Positions 28,792 to 38,284 of a stretch of 64,000 nucleotides of DNA are shown here, piece after piece. The notes beneath the pieces were generated by a model, which was given only the letters and a program-made list of their open reading frames with translations, was not told the DNA's origin and did no database searches. Location of the stretch: the NCBI RefSeq assembly GCF_004570605.1, contig NZ_SPPB01000003.1, positions 19,867-83,866 of the forward strand, in the 5' to 3' direction. Position 1 is the first letter of the stretch. Each line of letters starts with the position of its first letter. A program made the position numbers and the translations under genes. The stretch is from Granulicatella sp. WM01. GTDB lineage: Bacteria; Bacillota; Bacilli; Lactobacillales; Aerococcaceae.

Positions 28792-31700
28792 TATCCTAAT
28801 ACCTCCTTAATATCATCAACTGTAATTAATGGCAATTCATCAGCACCCATCGTGCCAGAACGACTTAAGCGCACCGCTTGGGCATTTAAAGATCTTTCAA
28901 AAATATTTCTCACATATCTCCCATTTCCAAATTGTGCTTGCCTTCTAGCCTGTTCAAGCACTTGCTTCAATAGAACTGTTGCCTCTTGAGACAAAATATA
29001 CCCTTGATTAGTATACATTTTTTCTGCAATACTAAATAATTCATCTGTTGAATAATCATCAAACTGAATTATATGTGGGAAGCGTGATCTCAAACCTGCA
29101 TTTTGTTGCAAGAAATTTTGCATATCATCAGTGTATCCTGCAAGAATAACCACTAGTTTATCTCGGTTATCATCCATCATTTTAACAAGTGTGTCAATAG
29201 CTTCTTGACCAAAATCGTTAGTTCCACCTTGTGCCAATGCATACGCCTCATCAATAAATAAGACACCATTGAATGCACTCTCAATAACTTCTCTTGTTTT
29301 AATCGCCGTTTGACCAACATATCCAGCAACTAAACCTGAACGATCGGTTTCAACTAACTTATTAGTTGGAATGATGCCCATATTGGCTAACACATTTGCA
29401 ATAGTTCGAGCTATCATAGTTTTCCCTGTTCCTGAATTACCTGTGAAAATCATGTGCAATGTTTGTGTGTCATCCACTTTCAAACCGTTCTTTTTACGTT
29501 CTTCTTGAACAATTAACCTTGCATTAAGACTACGAATATATTGTTTAACAGCATCTAAGCCTACCACTTTACTTAGTTCAGCTTCTAAATCATAATTTTT
29601 ACCTGAAGGTATTTCTGGTTCAATATCTAATAAAGTAATAACACTTAACTCCTCATCACTCACGTCACTCATTGCAATACGAGTTGATTGGTTTCTAATA
29701 ACTTCATCTAAAAAATTACGCACCATACGAGCATTTCCCGATGTCACAGTAGCATGACGTTTTAAATGATATATAGCTTCTTTAAATGACAATATTGCAT
29801 CATCACTAAAGACAAACCCCTTTTTATTCATCATCTGTTTACCAATTTCAAACAGTTCATCAGCAGAATAATCAGGAAATTCAATCTTAAGTGGGAAACG
29901 AGAGTCTAAACCAGAATTTACTTTCATGAAATCATTCATTTCTTTTTCATATCCAGCTAAAATAACAACAATTTCGCCACGATAGTCTTCAATGAGTTTC
30001 ACTAAAACATCAATACATTCTTGCCCAAAAAGGCTACCGTCATTTGTAATAGCATACGCCTCATCAATAAATAACACACCGCCCAAAGCTGATTTAAATA
30101 CCTCTTGCGTCTTTGTAGCTGTTTGTCCAACATATTCTGAAATCAAATCTTTTTTATCAACTTCAACTAGATGACCTGATTTCAACACACCCATTGCATG
30201 AAACATATCCGCAACAACACGTGCCATAGTCGTTTTACCAGTACCTGGATTCCCACTGAAAATCATATTTAAAGATTGTGTTGTATCAACTGTTAAAGAT
30301 GCCTTTTGACGCTTTTCTCTAGCACGAATAACATGATATTGTGCTCTAATAAATTCTTTAACATTGTCAAGACCAATAATAGTTGATAGTTTTTCTTCAA
30401 GATTAAATGCTTCTTTTTCCAACAAGTCAAAATCTGCTACTGTTAATAATTCTAAATCTTGTGTAGTATCTTTAGCAATACGCTGTGATTGACTTAAAAT
30501 AGCACTTTCAACTACATTACGTACAAGTCGTCCATTACCGCTATCATTTTTTCCTTTAATTTGTTTTCGTTCAAATAAGTCAACCATTGCTGCATGGCAC
30601 TCTTCACTAATACGATATCCCTTACTTTTAGCAATAATGTTAGCAATATCATACATTTCTTGCGGCGTATAATCTTCGAACTCAATTATATGTGGGAATC
30701 TAGACTGTAACCCCGAATTTATTTTAAGAAAATCTGCCATCTCTCTAGAGTAACCGGCAAGAATTACTACTAAATCATCTCTATAGTCTTCCATACCTTT
30801 GACTAAAGCATCAATCGCTTCCAAGCCAAACACATCATGTTTATCACGACACAGTGCATACGCTTCATCAATAAACAACACACCTCCAACTGCTGACTTA
30901 ATTAAATCCATTGTTAATTTTGCAGTCTGTCCAACATATTGACCTACCATATCCGCCCTGCTAACTTCCCTTAATTGACCGGAACTTAACACACCGATAG
31001 CTTTTAAATATTTAGCAACAATACGTGCAATAGTTGTTTTTCCTGTACCTGGATTTCCAGTGAAAATCATGTGCATAGAAAGACTTGCAGATTTTAACCC
31101 TTTTGCTGCTCTTAATTGTTGTACACTCAAGTTATTTTCAAGATTGAACACATACTCTTTAACTGTTTTCAAACCAACAATTGAATTCAGTTCTTCCTTT
31201 ATACTATCTAACGTTAAACGATTATAATGCCGCTCATAATTATCAAGTAACACCGATACATTATTCACATAAAGCATATAGTCTTCTTCATATTTTAGAA
31301 CAACCTCATCTCTTTTGGTGACCTCATGTTGCATAACATATTCAGACAACGGTTTGTAAATATTATCGTCTATATGTTCGACTAATCCCTTTACACCTTT
31401 TCTTGTATCATAAAAACGCATGATGGCATCAACACAAGAATTGTCTAATTGTAAATTAATTCTCAGTTGCCGTTCTACCTTTTCATTCACATTGGTTAAC
31501 AAATTCATAATGATTTCTCTTAATTCTAATTCACTAAACGCATCAAGTACGATAATATCATTAATTTCTTGTGTAAATTCACTTCCAATATATTCTGTCA
31601 CTTTATCAAATGAACCAGTAGCCGTAAAAATAAAATATTTGCCGTTTGTGTTAAATTCAGAAATAGATGTTGTGTTTAACATCCCCGTTGAATCGACAAG

Positions 31701-32396
31701 TACATTATTTTGGAGTGAGTAACGTTTAGTCAATTGATAGTTGCCGTTTTTAACCAATTGCATAACTACTTCCAAATAACGAAAGTTAGCTTTATCAACA
31801 TGTTCAAACACCACAACATCTGATTGAGAATATAAACCTTTATACAAATCACTCATAAAGACGTCTTCTTCTGCACCTGTAGGGTATCTATCAAACACTA
31901 CTTTAGGTACATCAACATAATCCAAAATCCCTCTTTCATTGAGCAATAAACACATATCCTTAACGGCTTTTACCTTACCATGACTATCATGTCCAATGAT
32001 TAGAATGGTATTTCTAGGCATTGAATCATCAGTACCCATAACAAACGGACGCTTGAATGCTTGGCATAATGCAGAAATATTACTCTCAGAGGCTACCCAA
32101 GATTGACGAAGCAACTGTTCAATGCCATCAAAGTTATTATCACTTTTATCTGTACGACTATTCATGCTAAATTCCACTTTATCGGATTTGGAACTTTTAG
32201 CTTGGTTTTCACTTGACGGACTATACGCATTTGTTTTATTTTGTACAATCGTATGTCCAAGAGTGCTATTATTTGTAAAAGGCATAGTAACTGATTGCTG
32301 CTTCTCTTTTACTATAAACCCCTCTTGCTTAATGGTATCGATAATTTGTATCTCAGGGAATAAAAATCGCAATGCAGATTTTATTGAAAATGTCAT
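28791..32396 (-). CDS. Large protein with three tandem CbxX/SpoVK-type AAA+ domains
   Basis: Cytoplasmic ATPase, 1201 aa. Three AAA+ modules of about 270 residues have Walker A at about residues 445 (GNPGTGKT), 715 (GNPGTGKT) and 985 (GNSGTGKT). Each has Walker B GVLFIDEAYA, the AGYxxxM segment, and the FPxxIxFxDYxxxEL and GNxRxVRN arginine-finger features of CbbX/SpoVK/EccA-like proteins. The first 400 residues contain a fourth, degenerate NTPase-like region (IIGHDSHGK). CbbX-type ATPases remodel protein complexes, and EccA acts in type VII secretion, but no WXG100 or EssC gene is here. AAAGGAAG precedes the start. The upstream flank carries an eroded island. Confidence 0.85.
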   Translation of the reverse strand: MTFSIKSALRFLFPEIQIIDTIKQEGFIVKEKQQSVTMPFTNNSTLGHTIVQNKTNAYSPSSENQAKSSKSDKVEFSMNSRTDKSDNNFDGIEQLLRQSWVASESNISALCQAFKRPFVMGTDDSMPRNTILIIGHDSHGKVKAVKDMCLLLNERGILDYVDVPKVVFDRYPTGAEEDVFMSDLYKGLYSQSDVVVFEHVDKANFRYLEVVMQLVKNGNYQLTKRYSLQNNVLVDSTGMLNTTSISEFNTNGKYFIFTATGSFDKVTEYIGSEFTQEINDIIVLDAFSELELREIIMNLLTNVNEKVERQLRINLQLDNSCVDAIMRFYDTRKGVKGLVEHIDDNIYKPLSEYVMQHEVTKRDEVVLKYEEDYMLYVNNVSVLLDNYERHYNRLTLDSIKEELNSIVGLKTVKEYVFNLENNLSVQQLRAAKGLKSASLSMHMIFTGNPGTGKTTIARIVAKYLKAIGVLSSGQLREVSRADMVGQYVGQTAKLTMDLIKSAVGGVLFIDEAYALCRDKHDVFGLEAIDALVKGMEDYRDDLVVILAGYSREMADFLKINSGLQSRFPHIIEFEDYTPQEMYDIANIIAKSKGYRISEECHAAMVDLFERKQIKGKNDSGNGRLVRNVVESAILSQSQRIAKDTTQDLELLTVADFDLLEKEAFNLEEKLSTIIGLDNVKEFIRAQYHVIRAREKRQKASLTVDTTQSLNMIFSGNPGTGKTTMARVVADMFHAMGVLKSGHLVEVDKKDLISEYVGQTATKTQEVFKSALGGVLFIDEAYAITNDGSLFGQECIDVLVKLIEDYRGEIVVILAGYEKEMNDFMKVNSGLDSRFPLKIEFPDYSADELFEIGKQMMNKKGFVFSDDAILSFKEAIYHLKRHATVTSGNARMVRNFLDEVIRNQSTRIAMSDVSDEELSVITLLDIEPEIPSGKNYDLEAELSKVVGLDAVKQYIRSLNARLIVQEERKKNGLKVDDTQTLHMIFTGNSGTGKTMIARTIANVLANMGIIPTNKLVETDRSGLVAGYVGQTAIKTREVIESAFNGVLFIDEAYALAQGGTNDFGQEAIDTLVKMMDDNRDKLVVILAGYTDDMQNFLQQNAGLRSRFPHIIQFDDYSTDELFSIAEKMYTNQGYILSQEATVLLKQVLEQARRQAQFGNGRYVRNIFERSLNAQAVRLSRSGTMGADELPLITVDDIKEVLG

Positions 32397-33044
32397 ATTA
32401 TCTTCCTTTCTATCACTATATTAATAGAATACACTATATCTGTTTATTTTATACTAATCTGTATTATGCTAAGGAACACTCTAATCAACAATAAAAAATA
32501 CTTTCCCAACTATTTATATTGTTATTATCAAATATCAAAATGTAATGTATTATATACAATTAAAACTCTTTAAATACTGCCACTTTCATATAGTCATACT
32601 TAGACTAAAAAGGAACAATACATCATTCACATATTAAAAAGCTTTATGAATACTTTTTAGTATTTATGACATTACTATTATAGTATACTCATAACTAATT
32701 TAGAAGAGAAAACGAAAAATAATACTAGAAAAATTGTAGCATTACAACAGCTGCGTGACAAAAATAAAAGGATATAGTTTTTATGAAACCTGTCGTACAC
32801 CATACACAACGTTATTTGCTACATACAATTGAAACAGAATCCATGCCGTTCAAACATATAGTAAAGGAATTATTTTAACAAATAATACTACTATTAACTA
32901 ACTGATAGCATTAAGATAAGTAACAATACGATTGATAGCTCTCATATAAACTGTTGGATATACTTTACAGCCGTAGATAGTTTCTAGGTACGTTACTAAA
33001 ATAAACGATAGTTTAGCAGTATGGCTCAATACATATATGCATTA
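32397..33044. other. Eroded intergenic region
   Basis: About 650 bp between the AAA+ gene and the hsdS remnant. It contains a short plus-strand frame (MKPVVHHTQRYLLHTIETES..., 31 codons from 32783, after AAAAGGA) that I cannot support as a gene. Nothing else was recognised. Probably decayed DNA, as in the neighbouring pseudogene. Confidence 0.4.
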
Positions 33045-33566
33045 TTTTTTCAAGAAATCTCCAAATAGAAAACTAAATGATATACTTCTTGAAGTTGATA
33101 AATCTAAAGTTTAAGTAGGGAAAGCTAAAAATTGTAATGGTAAATATCCATTTTTTACAAGTGGTTCTTCAATACTAACCTAGAACGAATATTTTGTAGA
33201 TGGTAGATACTGCTTCCTTAATACTGGTGGTAATGCTGATGTAAAATTTTATGTAGGTAAATCTGCTTACTCAACTGATACGTGGTGTGTTTATGCAGTT
33301 AATGATATGACGGATTATCTATACCTCCTTTTAACAACCATAAAAGAAAAATTAAATAAAAAGTATTTTCAAGGAACAGGACTTAAACACTTGCAAAAAG
33401 CCTTATTAAGAAATTTAAAAATATTTATATACCTACAACAAACGAATTATTAAATTTTAATAAAATTATTCAACCTATGTTCTATACAATCTCAAAAAAT
33501 ACAAGAGAAATAGAAAAATTAGTTTCTCTTCGTAATTTTCTACTACCATTGCTTATAAATGGTTAA
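33045..33566 (+). pseudogene. hsdS remnant: type I restriction specificity subunit, C-terminal half
   Basis: Conceptual translation gives clear HsdS phrases: LNDILLEVDKSKV, GKYPFFTSGSSIL, NEYFVDGRYCFLNTGGNADV, KKYFQGTGLKHLQKALLRN and, after a frameshift near 33420, IYIPTTNELLNF and EIEKLVSLRNFLLPLLING with a stop at 33564. Two in-frame stops (TAA after SKV, TAG after SSIL) and the frameshift disable it. One target-recognition domain and the end of the central helix remain. No hsdM or hsdR is nearby, so this is an isolated fossil. A small palindrome, AAACGATAA/TTATCGTTT, follows. Confidence 0.85.
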
Positions 33567-33722
33567 GCGACCATAGAGTAAAACGATAAATTATCGTTTA
33601 TCTTATTATCAATAACTTTTAAAATATAAGAAACTTTCATTTGAAATTCATATTCTGGAATATTAATAACAATTGTTCTTTCTTTGATTGTAAAAAATAC
33701 GGTAATTCTCTCCTTCAAATCA

Positions 33723-34835
33723 TCAAAAATTATGCCTAATACAATCTACTAAATAACATCCATATTCTGGATATAGATTTAATTTTTCAATAGGCTTATA
33801 ATTTTCATTTTTTATTTTGTGTTCCATTTGGATAAGTATTTCCAGATCTTCTTGATAACTTTTAATGCATTCTAGTCTATCTTCTTCATCTGTATAATTT
33901 TCATTAACCTTTGTTTCTTCTATCCAAGAGAGAATTTTTTGTTGATTTTTTGCAATTGCTTCATTAAATTTTGTGTACTGCTTTGTAACCCAAAGGGCAT
34001 AGTAATAAGTATAACGATTAGATTGACAGTAATCGAATATTACTTTTTCACTCAATTCTATAAAGCTCTCGTACTCTTCTAAAACATAATAAGCATCATA
34101 GATTTGACAATCTTCAATATCATCTGTACTTAAATGATAATTTTTGTCCTCTCCGTCTTTCACTTGTTTCAAATAAAATACCGCTTTTTCTCTATTTTCC
34201 AAACAGATTTCACAATATGCAATACTCAATAACAATCTCATTCTGTTTGGGTATTTAATAAGTAATTTTTCAAATACTTCCTTCGCCTCTTTAAATCTTT
34301 TAAACTCAAATAAGCATACTCCATAACCAAACATCATTTCGTAGTTGTCATTATTTATTTCTAATGCTTTTTCAAAAACAATTAAACTTTTCTCTAGGTT
34401 TGCAGTATTTTTATCAAACTGATATTTAGAAAAATAACTCAGCCCTAGCCCTTTATATGTTTCAATAAAAGGTGATTTTAATTTTTCTGCTTCTAACAAA
34501 TATTGTATTTCTTCTTTACATTTAGCATTATAAAATGCTAGATTCGTATAAATCCTTGCTTTGTTTGTATCAGAAAGTTTTTCTTCATAAGTTTTAATAA
34601 AATCTTCTAATAGTTTAACTGAGTCTAGATTATCTGCTAATTCTTGCATTATTGTTGCCAAAGCACATACTATATCCACATTACAGGGGTCCTCTTTCAA
34701 ATTTTTTTCTAAATACACCTTAAATTTTTCTACAAAAGGTTTTGAAGTTTCATAACTAGTAAGTATAAGTTCACCATATTTATTTTTGTATTCTAATTTT
34801 AAATTGTTCCAATATTTTTTTATCAATTCTTTCAT
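33723..34835 (-). CDS. TPR-repeat protein, unknown function
   Basis: Protein of 370 aa made of helical pairs. Clear tetratricopeptide-type units include YKGLGLSYFSKYQFDKNTAN LEKSL around residues 145-175, NNDNYEMMFGYGVCLFEFKR (about 180-200) and the following two repeats. No signal peptide, membrane helix or catalytic motif; it is acidic and lysine-rich and even more AT-rich than its neighbours. It stands alone beside an hsdS fossil, between unrelated genes, suggesting acquired DNA. TPR proteins of this sort often serve as regulators or immunity proteins, but nothing here decides this. Confidence 0.7.
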   Translation of the reverse strand: MKELIKKYWNNLKLEYKNKYGELILTSYETSKPFVEKFKVYLEKNLKEDPCNVDIVCALATIMQELADNLDSVKLLEDFIKTYEEKLSDTNKARIYTNLAFYNAKCKEEIQYLLEAEKLKSPFIETYKGLGLSYFSKYQFDKNTANLEKSLIVFEKALEINNDNYEMMFGYGVCLFEFKRFKEAKEVFEKLLIKYPNRMRLLLSIAYCEICLENREKAVFYLKQVKDGEDKNYHLSTDDIEDCQIYDAYYVLEEYESFIELSEKVIFDYCQSNRYTYYYALWVTKQYTKFNEAIAKNQQKILSWIEETKVNENYTDEEDRLECIKSYQEDLEILIQMEHKIKNENYKPIEKLNLYPEYGCYLVDCIRHNF

Positions 34836-35198
34836 AACATCCTCTTTTTAAATTAATTTAAAAGTTTACTAAATAACAATACTCAATAAAAAATTTATCT
34901 TTGATATATTAAATCATCTCTGTTTTTCCATATTAATTATACTATTTTGATATATCCTTATAAAGCGAGATGATTTACACATCCTACATCAACACTACCA
35001 TCTAAGATGTTTTCTACAAAATATCTGACTTGATTAAATGATGAAAATAGTAAAAATTCAAATTTTACATTTTGCTCTTTCAAATAGTTTTTTCTATTTT
35101 TAAGTTTCAAAAAACATCCTCTTTCTTTCCACTAACAAATTGTTTTTCAATTCTCTTTATCTTCATTCCTTATCAGGATTGAGATCCCTAAAAACAAA
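34836..35198. other. Intergenic region
   Basis: About 360 bp upstream of the TPR gene and downstream of the transporter gene. No supportable ORF. Confidence 0.4.
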
Positions 35199-35234
35199 GC
35201 AGATACTTGGTGGGCTAGCCCACCAAGTATCTGC
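35189..35234 (-). terminator. Perfect 36-nt palindromic terminator
   Basis: GCAGATACTTGGTGGGCT is followed directly by its exact complement (35199-35234), then TTTGTTTTT on the minus strand. It lies 55 nt past the stop of the acetate transporter gene. Confidence 0.8.
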
Positions 35235-35288
35235 GAATTATCTCTTATTCTTAGACTTTATACTACTATTAATAATTTTTTGTAAGCA

Positions 35289-35900
35289 TTATTTTTTTAC
35301 AAATATACCAAAAGGTTTTCCCAATGGTAAGAACTCGTATTTAAAATGTTTGTTTAAAATATTCGCTGCAAATCCATAAAAACTCACAACAGCAATCGCC
35401 AATTCACTATACGCAGCTAATGTGTGCATGCTATGTTCAGCAACGCCAAATGAAGATAATGTCAATCCTATAAATAAGAAATCAATAAGTACAAAGATAA
35501 CAAATAACACTTTGTTTGTTTCAAGAGAGCCTATTGTCATCACTAATGTGAAAATTAAATAGCCTAAAAAAGCAAAACCTAATTGATGAACATCTGCTCC
35601 TTTTGCTAATTTTTCTCCAAAAACACCATTTTGTATCATCCATGTTCCTGCAACTCCAAACCAAAATAGTGCATATCCACCAAAAGCTGTTGTCCCAAAA
35701 ACATTTTGTTTTTTTGCATCATGAATAGCAGCAAATAATTGAGCAAATGCACCTAAAAAAATCGCCCACGGAATAACTAAAGACACCCCTTGCGTTAACC
35801 CTAATTTTTGTGATGATGCCACTAATGTCACAATCGCTAATCCAAATAATCCTAAAGCTGATGGGTCGATAGTTGACACTTTTACTTCTTTTTGTTCCAT
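35289..35900 (-). CDS. Acetate/succinate transporter (GPR1/FUN34/YaaH family)
   Basis: Membrane protein of 203 aa with six predicted helices. The N-terminal family signature is present as DPSALGLFGLAIVT (NPAPLGL-type), followed by LGAFAQLFAAIHDAKKQNVFGTTAFGGYALFW, which matches the G-[NDS]-[TS]-F-G-G type motif. YaaH/SatP proteins move acetate or succinate with protons across the membrane. It is monocistronic, with AGGAGG before the start and its own terminator. Confidence 0.85.
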   Translation of the reverse strand: MEQKEVKVSTIDPSALGLFGLAIVTLVASSQKLGLTQGVSLVIPWAIFLGAFAQLFAAIHDAKKQNVFGTTAFGGYALFWFGVAGTWMIQNGVFGEKLAKGADVHQLGFAFLGYLIFTLVMTIGSLETNKVLFVIFVLIDFLFIGLTLSSFGVAEHSMHTLAAYSELAIAVVSFYGFAANILNKHFKYEFLPLGKPFGIFVKK

Positions 35901-36241
35901 ATTGTCCTCCTAAAAATAAATACTTATATAGACTACCAAAAATATACGTTTTGTCAAGGATTTTTTGCCTATTTATACACAACTTGTGAGGGTGTGTTTT
36001 TATTTAGAAAGCACCTTTCCTGTTTTGCAGCAAACACCATTATTTGTAGTCATTTATCACAAATTGTACATTGTACATCTTAACAATTAGAACGTGCAAA
36101 CATAATTTATTGCAGTCATTCAAACAGACAAAAATAAATAAAATATTTTACATATTTCTAAAAATACTTTAACTTACAAGTTATCATTTTTCACCTAGAA
36201 CACTGTCATTTGACATAGGCTTACATTCACTACTAAATACT

Positions 36242-36293
36242 AAGACATGTATAACAGCACCATATAAATATGTATTGTTATACACGTCTTTTT
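36242..36293 (-). terminator. Hairpin downstream of fruA, probable terminator
   Basis: AAGACATGTATAACA pairs with TGTTATACACGTCTT with one mismatch. The T run is better on the plus strand, but the only nearby transcript ends on the minus strand. Confidence 0.5.
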
Positions 36294-36315
36294 GTATTGT
36301 AAATTTAATTTTTAT

Positions 36316-38271
36316 TTAGTTCGCTTTTCTTTTTGAAAATCCCATAAATGCAATCAATAATCCTGCACCAATAAATGAGCCAATTAACCAAACTAGAATA
36401 TAAAGTGGAGCATTTGAAATTCCGTTTACCATCGTAGCAAACAATCCACCATGTGGCACCACACTACGAATACCAAAGAGCATGCTCAATGCTCCAGCAA
36501 CTCCACTACTAATGGCTAAAGCGGGGATAACACGTAATGGGTTAGATGCAGCAAATGGAATTGCCCCCTCCGTAATAAAGGCAGCCCCCATAACGCAGTT
36601 CACTAAAGCACTATCACGTTGTGATTCTGGCCATAAGTCACTTTTTATTAAGGCAGATAAGAAAATTGCCATAGGAGGCACCATACCACCAACCATAACT
36701 GCTGCCATGACATCTGAGCCAACTCCACTAGCTGCTGCTGTAACCAAAGCTGTCCCAGTTGCATAAGCTGCTTTATTAATTGGTCCACCCATATCAATTG
36801 CCATCATACCTCCAACAATGAATCCAACAACAACTTTCCATTCAGTTGGAATGGAGTTAATAAATTCAATTAAACTTGTTGTTATCATTGCCATTGGTGC
36901 ATTAAATACTAAAATCATTAATACTCCCATCAGCAATGTCCCTAAAATTGGGAACAAGAAGATTGGTTTCAAACCTTCTAGTGATTTAGGTAAAACACTA
37001 AATACTTTACGTAAAACGATAATAATGCCCCCGGCTAAAAATCCGGCCACTAAAGCTCCTAAAAAACCAGACGGACGCATATCCAATGCTTTGACTAAAT
37101 CTGTTGAACCTGACAATACACTAGGATCTGCTAAAATACCTCCCATAAATCCAACAACTAAGCCTGGACGATCAGCAATAGAATGTCCAATAAATCCTGC
37201 TAAAACTGGTAACATCATTGCCATTGACAACTTACCAAGTGTAAATAATGTGTGCGCAATGATATTGTATGACGGATGATCCGGATTAAATGATTCAATT
37301 CCCCAGAAGAATGAAAGGGCAATTAAAATTCCTCCAGCTACAACAAATGGTAACATGTGAGAAATTCCATTCATCAAATGCTTATACGCACGTCTTCCTA
37401 AACTTTCTTGAGAAATATCTTGTCCTAAGACTTCTCTAGTATCATCTGCTTTATAAATCGGTGCCTGTCCCTTGATCGCCTGAGCAACCAATTCGTCTGC
37501 TTTATGAATACCATCAGAAACTTTCGTAATAATGACTGGTTTCCCATTAAAACGTGCCATTTCTACATTTTTATCGGCTGCTACAATAATGGCTGTTGCC
37601 TGTTTGATGTCTTTAGCACTTAATTTATTCCCTATGCCACCTTGTCCATTTGTTTCTACTTTAATAGCAACACCTGCTGCTTTTCCTGCCTGTTCTAATT
37701 TTTCTGCTGCCATAAAGGTATGTGCAATTCCCGTTGGACACGCTGTTACAGCTAAAATATACGGTTTATGCTCGTCTTCTTTAGATACATTTTCTTCTAA
37801 GATTTCCTCTTTAGCTACTTTATCATATTGTTGAATGATTGCTATTATTTCCTCTGGTGTTTCTGATTGTAATAACAATTCTCTTGCTTGTTCATTCATC
37901 AGCACTTTCGATAAACGGGCTAAGGCTTTTAAATGCTCTGCTCCTGATCCCTCTGGAGCTGCTATCATGAAAATTAACTTTGCTGGCTGGTTATCAAATG
38001 ATGCCCACTCAATACCTTCTTGACTACGTCCAAAAATAATTGATGCTTTTTGAATAGATTCATGTTGTGCATGCGGAATAGCAATATTATCCCCTACACC
38101 TGTACTAGATTGAAGCTCACGTTGTTGTAAGTTAGCCACATACCCTTCTACATCACTAAGACCTCCCGTTTCAGCAAAACGAGTAGCCAAATATTGTAAT
38201 GTGTCATTTTTAGTCTTTGTGTGTAAATCTAAGTCGATAATATCTTTTATAAATAATTCAGATAATTGCAT
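36316..38271 (-). CDS. fruA: Fructose PTS enzyme IIABC
   Basis: Fuses three phosphotransferase domains, 651 aa. EIIA (about 1-145) has its phosphoryl histidine in IAIPHAQH (His67). EIIB (about 170-270) has Cys178 in VTACPTGIAHTFMAAEKL. EIIC (about 295-650) has the membrane helices and the FITEGAIPFAASNPLRVIPA motif. It takes up fructose as fructose 1-phosphate, used by FruK. AGGAGG lies before the ATG, 13 bp after fruK. Last gene of fruR-fruK-fruA. Confidence 0.96.
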   Translation of the reverse strand: MQLSELFIKDIIDLDLHTKTKNDTLQYLATRFAETGGLSDVEGYVANLQQRELQSSTGVGDNIAIPHAQHESIQKASIIFGRSQEGIEWASFDNQPAKLIFMIAAPEGSGAEHLKALARLSKVLMNEQARELLLQSETPEEIIAIIQQYDKVAKEEILEENVSKEDEHKPYILAVTACPTGIAHTFMAAEKLEQAGKAAGVAIKVETNGQGGIGNKLSAKDIKQATAIIVAADKNVEMARFNGKPVIITKVSDGIHKADELVAQAIKGQAPIYKADDTREVLGQDISQESLGRRAYKHLMNGISHMLPFVVAGGILIALSFFWGIESFNPDHPSYNIIAHTLFTLGKLSMAMMLPVLAGFIGHSIADRPGLVVGFMGGILADPSVLSGSTDLVKALDMRPSGFLGALVAGFLAGGIIIVLRKVFSVLPKSLEGLKPIFLFPILGTLLMGVLMILVFNAPMAMITTSLIEFINSIPTEWKVVVGFIVGGMMAIDMGGPINKAAYATGTALVTAAASGVGSDVMAAVMVGGMVPPMAIFLSALIKSDLWPESQRDSALVNCVMGAAFITEGAIPFAASNPLRVIPALAISSGVAGALSMLFGIRSVVPHGGLFATMVNGISNAPLYILVWLIGSFIGAGLLIAFMGFSKRKAN

Positions 38272-38284
38272 TGTGTTTCCTCCT

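Noticed and set aside
27729..32396. Type VII secretion locus (EccA-like ATPase)
   Set aside because: No WXG100 proteins, EssC/EccC or EsaA-like genes in the neighbourhood; the AAA+ type alone is not enough.
32783..32878. 31-codon frame after AAAAGGA
   Set aside because: Weak ribosome-binding site, no membrane or toxin-like pattern, and it lies in decayed DNA.
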